Of a stretch of DNA of 37,011 nt, positions 15,086-20,833 are shown piece by piece. The notes below the pieces were generated by a model. The model was not told the DNA's origin. It saw only the letters and a program-made list of their open reading frames with translations, and did not search any database. A program made the translations under genes and the position numbers. The number at the start of each line of letters is the position of its first letter. Positions within the stretch are counted from its first letter, which is position 1. The stretch spans positions 1 through 37,011 of the IMG/VR virus record IMGVR_UViG_3300005468_000040; one strand, written 5' to 3'. This DNA is from a virus.

Positions 15086-15328
15086 GTGGAAAAAAGAACG
15101 CTTCCGACGATGTTTTCAGCCGAATGGTTTAGTCTTGCCGGAATTGTTGTGGCTTGTTTTTTATTCCTGGCATTCCAAATACAGCGTGCTGAGGCCAGGA
15201 CAGATAGGCTATACGAAATGTTCATCGACCTTCGCAAAGATATGGACCAACGCTTTAGGGAAAACGACCAAAAGTTCTATGACCTGCTGAAAGAAAGCAA
15301 AACAACAAGCGTGGCAGTTGTTAAGTAA
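15086..15328 (+). CDS. Small membrane protein with coiled coil, copy B
   Basis: 80 residues, GTG start at 15086 with AGGAAG upstream, two bases after the previous stop. Membrane segment at about residues 12-31 (EWFSLAGIVVACFLFLAFQI) followed by a helix with 'ARTDRLYEMFIDLRKD' and a longer coiled coil to residue 70. Tandem duplicate of the preceding gene, with a longer tail. The same layout (one N-terminal membrane helix, then a short coiled coil) is found in the plus-strand genes at 30631 and 34446. Confidence 0.65.
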   Translation: MEKRTLPTMFSAEWFSLAGIVVACFLFLAFQIQRAEARTDRLYEMFIDLRKDMDQRFRENDQKFYDLLKESKTTSVAVVK

Positions 15329-15339
15329 TCCTTAACAAC
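15317..15339. terminator. Perfect 9-bp hairpin between convergent genes
   Basis: GTTGTTAAG, loop TAATC, CTTAACAAC: a perfect 9-bp inverted repeat spanning the stop codon of the plus gene (15328) and reaching the stop of the minus gene (15339). There is no T-run on either side, so it may be a bidirectional weak terminator or an RNA-stability hairpin. Confidence 0.45.
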
Positions 15340-15548
15340 TAGAAAGGGATGACGCCCTCTTCTTCCGGCTCCACCACTTCCATATCATCAAGCCTGCCAA
15401 TTTCATCATCGCAGTGCTTGCGCAGGTCCCTTAATTCAGCTTCTTGGCATGCCGTAAGCAAATGATTAGCCGCCAATAGCTTGGCCGCACGTCTTAGGTA
15501 ATCGTCGGCCTTGCAAATATCAAAGGCTCTTTGGGCTTTGGTTCTCAT
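15339..15548 (-). CDS. Small helical protein, paralogue of the next gene
   Basis: 69 residues; 'DYLRRAAKLLAANHLLTACQ' corresponds to 'YYIKRVARLLQKHGLLSDAL' in the 68-residue neighbour, pointing to a tandem duplication. The C-terminus is acidic (DDMEVVEPEEEGVIPF). Start ATG at 15548. No known function. Confidence 0.5.
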   Translation of the reverse strand: MRTKAQRAFDICKADDYLRRAAKLLAANHLLTACQEAELRDLRKHCDDEIGRLDDMEVVEPEEEGVIPF

Positions 15549-15556
15549 CTAATACC

Positions 15557-15763
15557 TCATTCAAAATCCGACACATCGATCACGCGATCTATGCCATGTA
15601 AAGCGGCCTCTTTAATCTTCTGAACGTATAAGTCCAAAGCATCGCTAAGCAATCCATGCTTCTGCAAAAGCCTGGCTACGCGCTTAATATAGTAGACCGC
15701 CGATCCCAGATCGCTAACGCGTTCGGATGCCTTTACAAGGCTTGCTTCTTTTAGCTCATCCAT
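15557..15763 (-). CDS. Small helical protein, paralogue of its neighbour
   Basis: 68 residues, all helical, with a 'RVARLLQKHGLLSDALDLYV' stretch that resembles a short HTH or TPR-like hairpin. Sits eight bases ahead of its paralogue, in the terminase operon. A TGTATATCTTT element (15805-15815) lies upstream. No family recognised. Confidence 0.5.
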   Translation of the reverse strand: MDELKEASLVKASERVSDLGSAVYYIKRVARLLQKHGLLSDALDLYVQKIKEAALHGIDRVIDVSDFE

Positions 15764-15804
15764 CGTTTATGCCTATAACGTGCACAAGAAAACGCGTTTT
15801 TCTG

Positions 15805-15815
15805 TGTATATCTTT
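15805..15815. promoter_or_regulatory. TGTATATCTTT element upstream of 15763 gene
   Basis: Identical over 11 bases to the elements at 23402-23412 (opposite strand) and 23710-23720. Lies in the 80-base gap before the 68-residue gene (15764-15843), which shows no other gene. Possible operator shared with the 23.4-23.77 kb divergent region. Confidence 0.35.
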
Positions 15816-15843
15816 ATCTTATGTCCAAATAATGTGCGCAAGA

Positions 15844-16215
15844 TCACTTCTTGCCCTTCTTCATCATGTCGTCACACTTATCCAGCTTCTTGTCGAACTT
15901 CTTGTCCATCTTTAGAAGATCGTTAACATCTTTTTTGGCTTTCACTTTCTTGTCTTGTTCGATGTCTTGTTTAACTTTATTGATTTGCTTGTCCATAGGA
16001 TCCTCTTTTCGTGAATGCTTAAGATTGGTTAGCGCAATGCTTATGTCGTCGTCCGTGAGCAAAGCCGTTATAGCGCGCTTCTTGGCCCTTTTTATGGGGT
16101 CTTCAGGGTTGTCGTAAAGGCAGCGAAGAATTGAATCGGCTTCCTTGCGAATATAATCAATGCTAAAGCGCTGCTCTAAGCCTAAGCTTTTGCTTGGGTC
16201 ACTCTTCGGCGGCAT
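15844..16215 (-). CDS. Charged helical protein coupled to small terminase
   Basis: 123 residues. Residues 1-60 are mixed ('EQRFSIDYIRKEADSILRCL'), residues 65-123 are almost only Lys/Asp (DKKFDKKLDKCDDMMKKGKK) and probably disordered or coiled. The ATG at 16215 lies inside the end of the small terminase gene (17-base overlap), so it is coupled to packaging. Function unknown. Confidence 0.55.
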   Translation of the reverse strand: MPPKSDPSKSLGLEQRFSIDYIRKEADSILRCLYDNPEDPIKRAKKRAITALLTDDDISIALTNLKHSRKEDPMDKQINKVKQDIEQDKKVKAKKDVNDLLKMDKKFDKKLDKCDDMMKKGKK

Positions 16216-16603
16216 TTGCCTCAGCGGGCTTATCTTTGGGCACGTTGTTGATGGTAATGTTGAATTTGGGCGCGTCTTTGGATTCTTCTTCGCGCTGGTT
16301 GAGCAAGACTTTCCCTAGGAAAATGGCCATGGTTGCATTGCCTTCGCGGGCTATGCGTAATTGAAGGCGGCGAAGGGAGCTTTTGCCATTCGCGCGCGCG
16401 TTTTCGATGACCTTACCGTATTGATTATCAAGGTCTTCCACACTCATCTTCGTTATCTTGCTCATCTCCTCCATCGTACACAGAATGCTTGCCAAGTCCT
16501 CAACCAACTGTGCCTCATTGGTTTTCAGCTTCTTTTTCCTTGGCTTGTACGGTCCGCGCTTTCGCGAAACAGCCGCTTCGCTCTTCGCCTTCTTCTCTTC
16601 CAT
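16199..16603 (-). CDS. terS: Terminase small subunit (likely)
   Basis: 134 residues. A basic N-terminus (KRGPYKPRKKKLKTN), a helix-turn-helix-like middle ('VEDLASILCTMEEMSKITKM'), and then 'ANGKSSLRRLQLRIAREGNA' followed by TMAIFLGKVLLNQRE. This SLRRxQ..A..GN.TM.I.LGK..L.Q block is the signature I know from small terminases that recognise the packaging site. First gene of the minus-strand packaging and head block. The C-terminal tail is acidic and low complexity. Confidence 0.8.
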   Translation of the reverse strand: MEEKKAKSEAAVSRKRGPYKPRKKKLKTNEAQLVEDLASILCTMEEMSKITKMSVEDLDNQYGKVIENARANGKSSLRRLQLRIAREGNATMAIFLGKVLLNQREEESKDAPKFNITINNVPKDKPAEANAAEE

Positions 16604-16839
16604 ATCAAGACCACTTTATGTGTTAACAATTTATTTTTCTACACCAAACACCCCAAATTTCAACTATTTCGTCTTAGGGGATGCATTCAGTGGCGCTGTG
16701 CAAATTCGCTTTGTTTTGGCCATTTAAACGCGTTTTTGGCGATTTTACGCCAATACTGCAGATTTTCAAAAATTCCTGTATCGCAATGAAACTTTTTAGT
16801 AATGTATCGCCTGCATTAACACAAACCAAGGAGTCACAC
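16604..16839. promoter_or_regulatory. Divergent intergenic region between terS and the 16840 gene
   Basis: 236 bases, AT-rich, without a convincing gene. It must carry the promoters for the packaging operon (minus) and for the two small plus-strand genes. A GTTAAC lies at 16622-16627. I see no strong -35/-10 pair, and no obvious operator repeat. Confidence 0.4.
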
Positions 16840-17085
16840 ATGTTCTTAACCGTTCTGATTGGATCGCTTGCCTGCGCTTGTGCCATTTTCGCCTCACATA
16901 ACGACAAAGACAAAACTAAAACCCCCACCACTACTACTACTTCAACTACATCAACAACAAGCGTTGCTGACACAGGCACCTATGACCAAAATGAAAGCAG
17001 AAACCGTGATGTAGATCCGTCCAATATTCATGGCGATTGTACTGGCAATACTCCAGAAGAACCATGGCAAGGTACTAGCAAATAG
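16840..17085 (+). CDS. Small secreted or membrane-anchored Thr-rich protein
   Basis: 81 residues from the ATG at 16840, which has AAGGAG upstream; the longer open frame from 16681 lacks a ribosome site. Residues 1-19 are hydrophobic (MFLTVLIGSLACACAIFAS), then a Lys/Asp stretch and a run of threonine (TPTTTTTSTTSTTS). The rest is polar. It looks like a membrane anchor with a disordered outer part. Role unknown; may act at the envelope. Confidence 0.55.
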   Translation: MFLTVLIGSLACACAIFASHNDKDKTKTPTTTTTSTTSTTSVADTGTYDQNESRNRDVDPSNIHGDCTGNTPEEPWQGTSK

Positions 17086-17099
17086 CCTAAGGAGGCTTT

Positions 17100-17291
17100 A
17101 TGCTTATAGCGATTATAGTCGCTTCCTGCTTGGCGGGAGGCATATTTATACATTCTTCTTGTATCAACAAGAAGGAGACTGAAAAAGAAGCGCTTGGGCC
17201 TCATCCTTTCGATAAAAGCGAAAAGGATTCTGAAGAAAAGGGCCTAAAGGCTAGAGTGCACATCGTTTCGAAACTTAAGCACCAAAGATAG
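17100..17291 (+). CDS. Small single-pass membrane protein
   Basis: 63 residues with a strong AAGGAGG site. Residues 1-18 are a membrane segment (MLIAIIVASCLAGGIFIH), the remainder is charged and cytoplasmic-looking. Follows the Thr-rich gene by 14 bases, and a terminator-like hairpin follows. Function unknown. Confidence 0.55.
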   Translation: MLIAIIVASCLAGGIFIHSSCINKKETEKEALGPHPFDKSEKDSEEKGLKARVHIVSKLKHQR

Positions 17292-17295
17292 ATGC

Positions 17296-17345
17296 GCCCT
17301 GGTGCGAAAATATCAGGAAAGAACACACGGCCAGGGCTTTTTATC
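17296..17345 (+). terminator. Candidate rho-independent terminator
   Basis: GCCCTGG (17296-17302) pairs with CCAGGGC (17331-17337) and is followed by TTTTTAT. The loop is long (28 bases), which weakens the call. It ends the two-gene plus-strand unit 16840-17291 and faces the end of the minus-strand operon at 17341. Confidence 0.5.
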
Positions 17346-17550
17346 CCCTTTCTCCCTGTGGAAGCGGGTGATCGGGATCTGGATATCTAACAGCAATCAC
17401 TTCGCCGCACCTACATTTCCATTCAAATTCTTCAAAATATCCAACCTGCACAACATCCTTACGGCCACATTCAGCACACCTAACGTGAACGCTTATGTTT
17501 TTATGGTCTTTCCCAAGCGTCTGATAATGGTCATTATGTTGCGTTTCCAT
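17341..17550 (-). CDS. Small zinc-ribbon protein
   Basis: 69 residues from the ATG at 17550 (METQHNDHYQ). 'VRCAECGRK' and 'WKCRCGEV' give a CxxC...CxC knuckle pair. The start lies inside the end of the preceding membrane-protein gene. Last gene of the RusA operon. Probably binds nucleic acid or a protein partner; unknown family. Confidence 0.55.
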   Translation of the reverse strand: METQHNDHYQTLGKDHKNISVHVRCAECGRKDVVQVGYFEEFEWKCRCGEVIAVRYPDPDHPLPQGERG

Positions 17551-17710
17551 CTTTTTGCCTTTTTTCAAATACTACTTCTAGGTTGACCCTATCTTTTAAT
17601 TCACATCGCGAAACCAGCAACCCACTTATGCCCATACAAGAAACTATAAAAAGTAGGTCTGGAAGACCTGTTGAGTCTAAGCTAAATGTCTTCACGATTT
17701 CAGTGGTCAT
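17534..17710 (-). CDS. 58-residue membrane protein
   Basis: ATG at 17710 with a strong AAGGAG site. Residues 17-34 (LPDLLFIVSCMGISGLLV) form a membrane segment; the C-terminus is charged. Overlaps the zinc-ribbon gene by 17 bases, so the two are coupled. No family recognised. Confidence 0.5.
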   Translation of the reverse strand: MTTEIVKTFSLDSTGLPDLLFIVSCMGISGLLVSRCELKDRVNLEVVFEKRQKDGNAT

Positions 17711-17730
17711 ACACGCTCCTTTTTAACTTC

Positions 17731-17886
17731 TTACTTTTTTCCACCCTTTTTCGCTCCCTTCTTCTTTTTCACATGTTCAGGCAGCTTCTTATATGCGCTT
17801 TTTGGTGTCGTTTCTGCAAACTCTTCGGCTATTTCAGGTTTCTTAGCGAACAGAAATTTTTGCTGTGCTTTGGATTTGAATGGCAT
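17731..17886 (-). CDS. DUF3008-like small phage protein
   Basis: 51 residues. 'MPFKSKAQQKFLFAKKPEIA' is the characteristic opening of a tiny, lysine-rich protein present in many tailed phages (DUF3008-like). C-terminus is poly-basic (KKKKGAKKGGKK). Starts eight bases after the rusA stop, so is in the same operon. Function unknown; probably binds nucleic acid. Confidence 0.65.
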   Translation of the reverse strand: MPFKSKAQQKFLFAKKPEIAEEFAETTPKSAYKKLPEHVKKKKGAKKGGKK

Positions 17887-17893
17887 CTTAACC

Positions 17894-18349
17894 TCATTTT
17901 GGGTGTAAGAACTCGTCTACGTCTAGTCCTAATCTTTCCATAGTCAAGATAGGTCTAACCCTGATCACCGTCTTGGGCTCCGCTCCATAGAACTTATATA
18001 CGTGCTTGGCGCATATCTGGCTATCATCTACGTACACCAAACCTTTCATAGCGTTAGTGACGATATAGGCCAGGTTATCTTCATCAGGCTTCTTGTTGGG
18101 GAGTATGATCCTATTGAGCATTTGCGTCCTTTTTAACCTTGACGTGCCCTTAGGAACTTCTAGAAAAAAAACTAAAGTCAATTCTATGGGATCTATTAAC
18201 GGCTCCTTGGGGGCCGTGGGCTTTATCTGCCACTGGATGTATTCTTTATCTTTGGATGAAGGGTCATAGCAAATGGGCTTACCAGAACGGCAAGAAAACC
18301 TAGTTTGCTTTTGTGGCGCGGGATTGCCAAACACACTGAAGATCAGCAT
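17894..18349 (-). CDS. rusA: RusA-family Holliday junction resolvase
   Basis: 151 residues. 'KKPDEDNLAYIVTNAMKG' at 86-103 and 'VYVDDSQI' at 105-112 are the RusA signature: catalytic aspartates in D-x-D-N (89, 91) and the VDD loop (108, 109). RusA dimers cut four-way junctions, resolving recombination and replication intermediates before packaging. It pairs with the exonuclease and RecT encoded on the other strand. The ATG directly follows an 8-bp hairpin whose 3' arm holds the AAGGGGG ribosome site. Confidence 0.88.
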   Translation of the reverse strand: MLIFSVFGNPAPQKQTRFSCRSGKPICYDPSSKDKEYIQWQIKPTAPKEPLIDPIELTLVFFLEVPKGTSRLKRTQMLNRIILPNKKPDEDNLAYIVTNAMKGLVYVDDSQICAKHVYKFYGAEPKTVIRVRPILTMERLGLDVDEFLHPK

Positions 18350-18373
18350 TGACCCCCTTAGTAGTGGGGGTCA
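18350..18373 (-). promoter_or_regulatory. Hairpin that covers the rusA ribosome-binding site
   Basis: On the minus strand: TGACCCCC (18373-18366), loop ACTACTAA, GGGGGTCA (18357-18350), then ATG at 18349. The stem is a perfect 8 bp and contains the only purine-rich ribosome site. The RNA would fold to close translation until melted, bound or opened by ribosomes from the upstream gene. The same arrangement recurs at 23383-23402. Confidence 0.65.
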
Positions 18374-18388
18374 TTAAAAACAAATTTG

Positions 18389-18832
18389 CTATTTTTGTAA
18401 AACAGCCATCTCCGCTTCTTGTTCAATACGAACGATATCCTGCAGGTCTTTTTCCATAACAACCCAAGAAGATCCTTGCTTATAGGCCACAAGATATCCC
18501 CTAGCGATCATGTAGTAAACCCTTTGCATAGAAACCTTTCTGCCCAATTCTTCGCTAAGATATTTAGCGCTGGCCTTTACGGACATAATGCCGCTTCCTA
18601 TGTCAAAAATCTTTCTTCCCTCTTTGCTTTTCGCCTTTTCTTCCCGGTTGTATTTGTTGACGATATAATGGTCTACATTGCTTTTCGTAGTGATCCACGC
18701 GCCATTTACCTTTTCAGCCTTCAGAATTCCCCGCCTGATCGCTTGGCAGATCGCTTCCCGCGTCACATGTGCGTACGTACCGATTGCGGTTAGGCCTACT
18801 AAAGCCTCCGCTTCCTGGGTCTGTGCTTCCAT
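18389..18832 (-). CDS. Euo-like DNA-binding regulator with two HTH domains (likely)
   Basis: 147 residues. HTH 1 at about 14-60 (HVTREAICQAIRRGILKAEK, then W..., then VDHYIVNKYNR), a linker with IFDIGSG at 75-81, and HTH 2 at 83-132 (SVKASAKYL, QRVYYMIARGYLVAYKQG, SSWVV). As I recall Euo, the chlamydial early repressor of late developmental genes, it has the same order: VTRQAI..AI...LKA, W, Y..NRYSR, FDNEKG, SVGQVA, YYATR.G, GSAWVI. Euo is around 180 residues, so this copy is shorter at both ends. Start at 18832 has GAGGAG upstream and lies 119 bases inside the repressor gene. Likely binds DNA at phage or host promoters. Confidence 0.65.
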   Translation of the reverse strand: MEAQTQEAEALVGLTAIGTYAHVTREAICQAIRRGILKAEKVNGAWITTKSNVDHYIVNKYNREEKAKSKEGRKIFDIGSGIMSVKASAKYLSEELGRKVSMQRVYYMIARGYLVAYKQGSSWVVMEKDLQDIVRIEQEAEMAVLQK

Positions 18833-19010
18833 ACATCAACTCCTCAATGGTTACTTTCCCATCTGTAGCTTTTGAAATTTTTCTAGCCAGGGTTTTTAGT
18901 GGCTTGCCCCCGGCAAGAATGCGATAAATACTAGCCAGACCTACTTTAGCGCGATAGGCCATTTCCATGGGTGAAATTTTGTTGTCTTCCATGTACTTGT
19001 TTAAATCCAT
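18714..19010 (-). CDS. XRE-family HTH repressor
   Basis: 98 residues from the ATG at 19010, chosen for GGAG eight bases upstream (an ATG at 19022 lacks this). Residues 2-60 are a complete XRE/Cro-CI HTH: 'KISPMEMAYRAKVGLASIYR' then 'KPLKTLARKISKATDGKVTI'. The last about 38 residues lie wholly in the overlap with the Euo-like gene and have low-complexity character. It faces the 19095 operon across a 72-base control region with a palindrome, as in phage immunity switches. Cro/CI-type repressor function is inferred. Confidence 0.7.
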   Translation of the reverse strand: MDLNKYMEDNKISPMEMAYRAKVGLASIYRILAGGKPLKTLARKISKATDGKVTIEELMYGSTDPGSGGFSRPNRNRYVRTCDAGSDLPSDQAGNSEG

Positions 19011-19029
19011 ATTGATCTCCATTTCACCA

Positions 19030-19058
19030 TTGATTTTAATTCTTAGAATTATTAAAGT
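19030..19058 (+). promoter_or_regulatory. Divergent early promoter with operator palindrome
   Basis: TTGATT (19030-19035), 17-base spacer, TAAAGT (19053-19058). The spacer holds the palindrome TAATTCTTAGAATTA (19037-19051; arms separated by TTA), a good candidate operator for the XRE protein made from the opposite strand. AAAGGAG at 19082 serves the 19095 start. Confidence 0.5.
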
Positions 19059-19094
19059 CTAGGACAAAGGAAATCAGTTTTAAAGGAGACGCTA

Positions 19095-19487
19095 ATGAAT
19101 TTAATAATAAAAGTTTCTACAGCATTAGCAATTTTAATCACTACGATGGGTTATGCGGAATTACAGCAATCAGGGGCTTCTTTGTATTTAGACGAGGATG
19201 CCCAGGTTCGTGAAAAGCACTATCCACATAATGTGAAATTTTTTTTTCAAAACTCCAGGCACCCTTGCGTTAGACTTGGAACTATAAGAACAACCGGAAA
19301 TGCATATGCCAACTTTGACAATCTTATTGAAAAGGCAAAACAAAAAGCGGCCGAAATAGGGGCTGATTTCATCGTGTTAATTGGGAAAGGTGGCGAAGAA
19401 GGACAAGATTCTTTTGGGGCATTTTACAAGCCATGGGCGAATTTTTCGGTATGGGTGTATAAAAATAATCAAAAAGAGGCGCCTTAA
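19095..19487 (+). CDS. Secreted RcsF-like / DUF4156-like protein
   Basis: 130 residues with AAAGGAG upstream. Residues 1-21 are a signal peptide (positively charged start, hydrophobic core, cleavage after MGYA); there is no lipobox. The mature part has 'CVRLGTIRTTGNAYANFDNL' and 'KQKAAEIGADFIVLIGKG', the layout of the RcsF/DUF4156 fold (strand with C..LG.v, then A...GAd.v). In hosts these proteins sense or mark the envelope. First gene of the plus-strand recombination operon, its stop touching the next start. Superinfection exclusion is one option. Confidence 0.5.
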   Translation: MNLIIKVSTALAILITTMGYAELQQSGASLYLDEDAQVREKHYPHNVKFFFQNSRHPCVRLGTIRTTGNAYANFDNLIEKAKQKAAEIGADFIVLIGKGGEEGQDSFGAFYKPWANFSVWVYKNNQKEAP

Positions 19488-20066
19488 ATGCTTGAACACA
19501 ACGGCAAACAATACGCCCGTGTCACGGAAGTGTTGACAAAAGAGTCTGACCTATTCGGAATCGACCCCGAAGTCCTCGCCAACAAAGCCAGAATTGGTAG
19601 TAATGTACATCAAGGAATCTGCGACTTTGTCCATGGGGAGCCGCCAATACTTGGAAGAGACGAAATTGGATATTTTACAAGCTTTAAGAAATGGATGAAC
19701 GATGCTCGCCCTACTTTCATCGAATCGGAAGCAAGGCATTATGACGATGAGAAAATGATTACAGGATGCGTTGACGCCGTGATTCAGTTTCATGGCATAG
19801 GCCCACGTATTTTGATCGACTACAAAACTTCCGCCCAAGTGAATGCTCCTTACTGGAATAAGCAGGCTCACCTTTATCGGCATCTGCTTGTCGGCGCCGG
19901 CAAACCGATAGCGCCTACTTTTCTGTTTCTAAAGCTGAATAAATATGGCGAACTTCCCGAAGTTGTTAGGTTTACTTATGACGTTAACATAATGAAAGAA
20001 TGTCTTAGGTTGGTAGACAATTTCTGGTTAACACATGATTTGATTATCAAAAATGGCGAAAAATGA
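19488..20066 (+). CDS. RecB-family PD-(D/E)XK exonuclease
   Basis: 192 residues. His41 in 'GSNVHQGI', Glu79/Glu81 region, Asp96 in 'GCVDAVI', Asp111-Tyr-Lys113 in 'RILIDYKTS', and Gln126/Tyr130 in 'NKQAHLYRHL' form the complete Cas4/RecB-like active-site set. Such phage enzymes chew 5' ends to make single strands for the annealing protein, here RecT two genes downstream. Start ATG directly follows the previous stop. Length is normal for the family. Confidence 0.85.
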   Translation: MLEHNGKQYARVTEVLTKESDLFGIDPEVLANKARIGSNVHQGICDFVHGEPPILGRDEIGYFTSFKKWMNDARPTFIESEARHYDDEKMITGCVDAVIQFHGIGPRILIDYKTSAQVNAPYWNKQAHLYRHLLVGAGKPIAPTFLFLKLNKYGELPEVVRFTYDVNIMKECLRLVDNFWLTHDLIIKNGEK

Positions 20067-20086
20067 TAAACTATCAGGAAGAAAAA

Positions 20087-20116
20087 CTCCTCCCAACCAA
20101 ACCAAGCCAGGAGGAG
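20087..20116 (+). promoter_or_regulatory. Hairpin that may mask a ribosome-binding site
   Basis: CTCCTCC (20087-20093) and GGAGGAG (20110-20116), loop of 16 bases. The 3' arm is the ribosome site of the short reading frame at 20124. It is less compact than the hairpins at 18350 and 23383. Confidence 0.45.
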
Positions 20117-20123
20117 AAGGAGT

Positions 20124-20180
20124 ATGAAAATGAAAGACAACCGCCCTGCGCTGAGCGGCAAACCAAGGAAACATGTATGA
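20124..20180 (+). CDS. Possible 18-residue leader peptide
   Basis: ATG at 20124 has a very strong site (GGAGGAGAAGGAG). The frame encodes an 18-residue basic peptide (MKMKDNRPALSGKPRKHV) and its TGA overlaps the ATG at 20177 (ATGA), the likely start of the next gene. This looks like a translational-coupling leader. An alternative is that the downstream gene starts at 20063 and this is chance. Confidence 0.4.
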   Translation: MKMKDNRPALSGKPRKHV

Positions 20181-20833
20181 ATGCAACCCCGATTGTAGAC
20201 CATGAAGAGATTTTAGAAAACTTTTTAGTTAAAGAAAAAAGTAAATTCCTGCCCGTTGAGCTATATAGCGAAACAGTTGAGGGCTGCGCCAAGGAGCTTT
20301 TCGGATATCTAATCAAATCAGACATTCGCGTAGTAGACGACAAAAGCTATAAGGAAGCCACGTTTCTTTACAACAAAGCCAGGACGTGGAAAAAATTCAT
20401 AGAAGATTGCCGCAAGCGCATCACAGAACCCTATAGGAAGAAGACCACTTCAATCAACGACAAGGCGAAGGAGCTTACTTCAATTCTAGACACCTTCATC
20501 GACGACGCGAATAGAAAAACTTGTTCATACCTCCAGCTTTTAGAAGAGCAACGCCTGAAAAAGGAAACTGAACTTAAATCTAAAGTATCCCTTCTAGACC
20601 TAGAAGAAGATTCAGTCGCGCCCGTCCAATCAATTGTGCCCGCTGGAGATGGGGCGATTATGGTAACTAAGCGAACGACCAAGTTTAGGGTTGTCGACGA
20701 AGCAAAAGTCCCTAGCCAATATCTTATGGTCAACGAAGAAGCCATACAGCATGCAATCAAGCTTGGTATGCTTGAAATACCTGGCATTGAGATTTACGAA
20801 GAAACAACATCATCATTAAGGAAAACATCATGA
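20177..20833 (+). CDS. Gp157/DUF1351-like coiled-coil recombination accessory
   Basis: 218 residues from ATG 20177; an in-frame ATG at 20063 would add 38 residues. Residues of about 50-130 are a long helix with 'RKRITEPYRKKTTSINDKAK', the conserved look of a phage protein that sits between the exonuclease and RecT or ERF genes. The C-terminus 'FRVVDEAKVPSQYLMVNEEA' then 'IPGIEIYEE' is likewise typical. Possibly a single-strand or nuclease-linked accessory; the true function is not known. It overlaps recT by ATGA. Confidence 0.65.
   Translation: MNATPIVDHEEILENFLVKEKSKFLPVELYSETVEGCAKELFGYLIKSDIRVVDDKSYKEATFLYNKARTWKKFIEDCRKRITEPYRKKTTSINDKAKELTSILDTFIDDANRKTCSYLQLLEEQRLKKETELKSKVSLLDLEEDSVAPVQSIVPAGDGAIMVTKRTTKFRVVDEAKVPSQYLMVNEEAIQHAIKLGMLEIPGIEIYEETTSSLRKTS

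Noticed and set aside
16361-16789. 142-codon plus-strand frame opposite terS
   Set aside because: terS is recognisable on the minus strand and the plus frame lacks a ribosome site.
20063-20176. Upstream start of the Gp157/DUF1351-like gene
   Set aside because: Its extra 38 residues are encoded by the hairpin and leader region and look non-protein-like; the start at 20177 is preferred but not certain.
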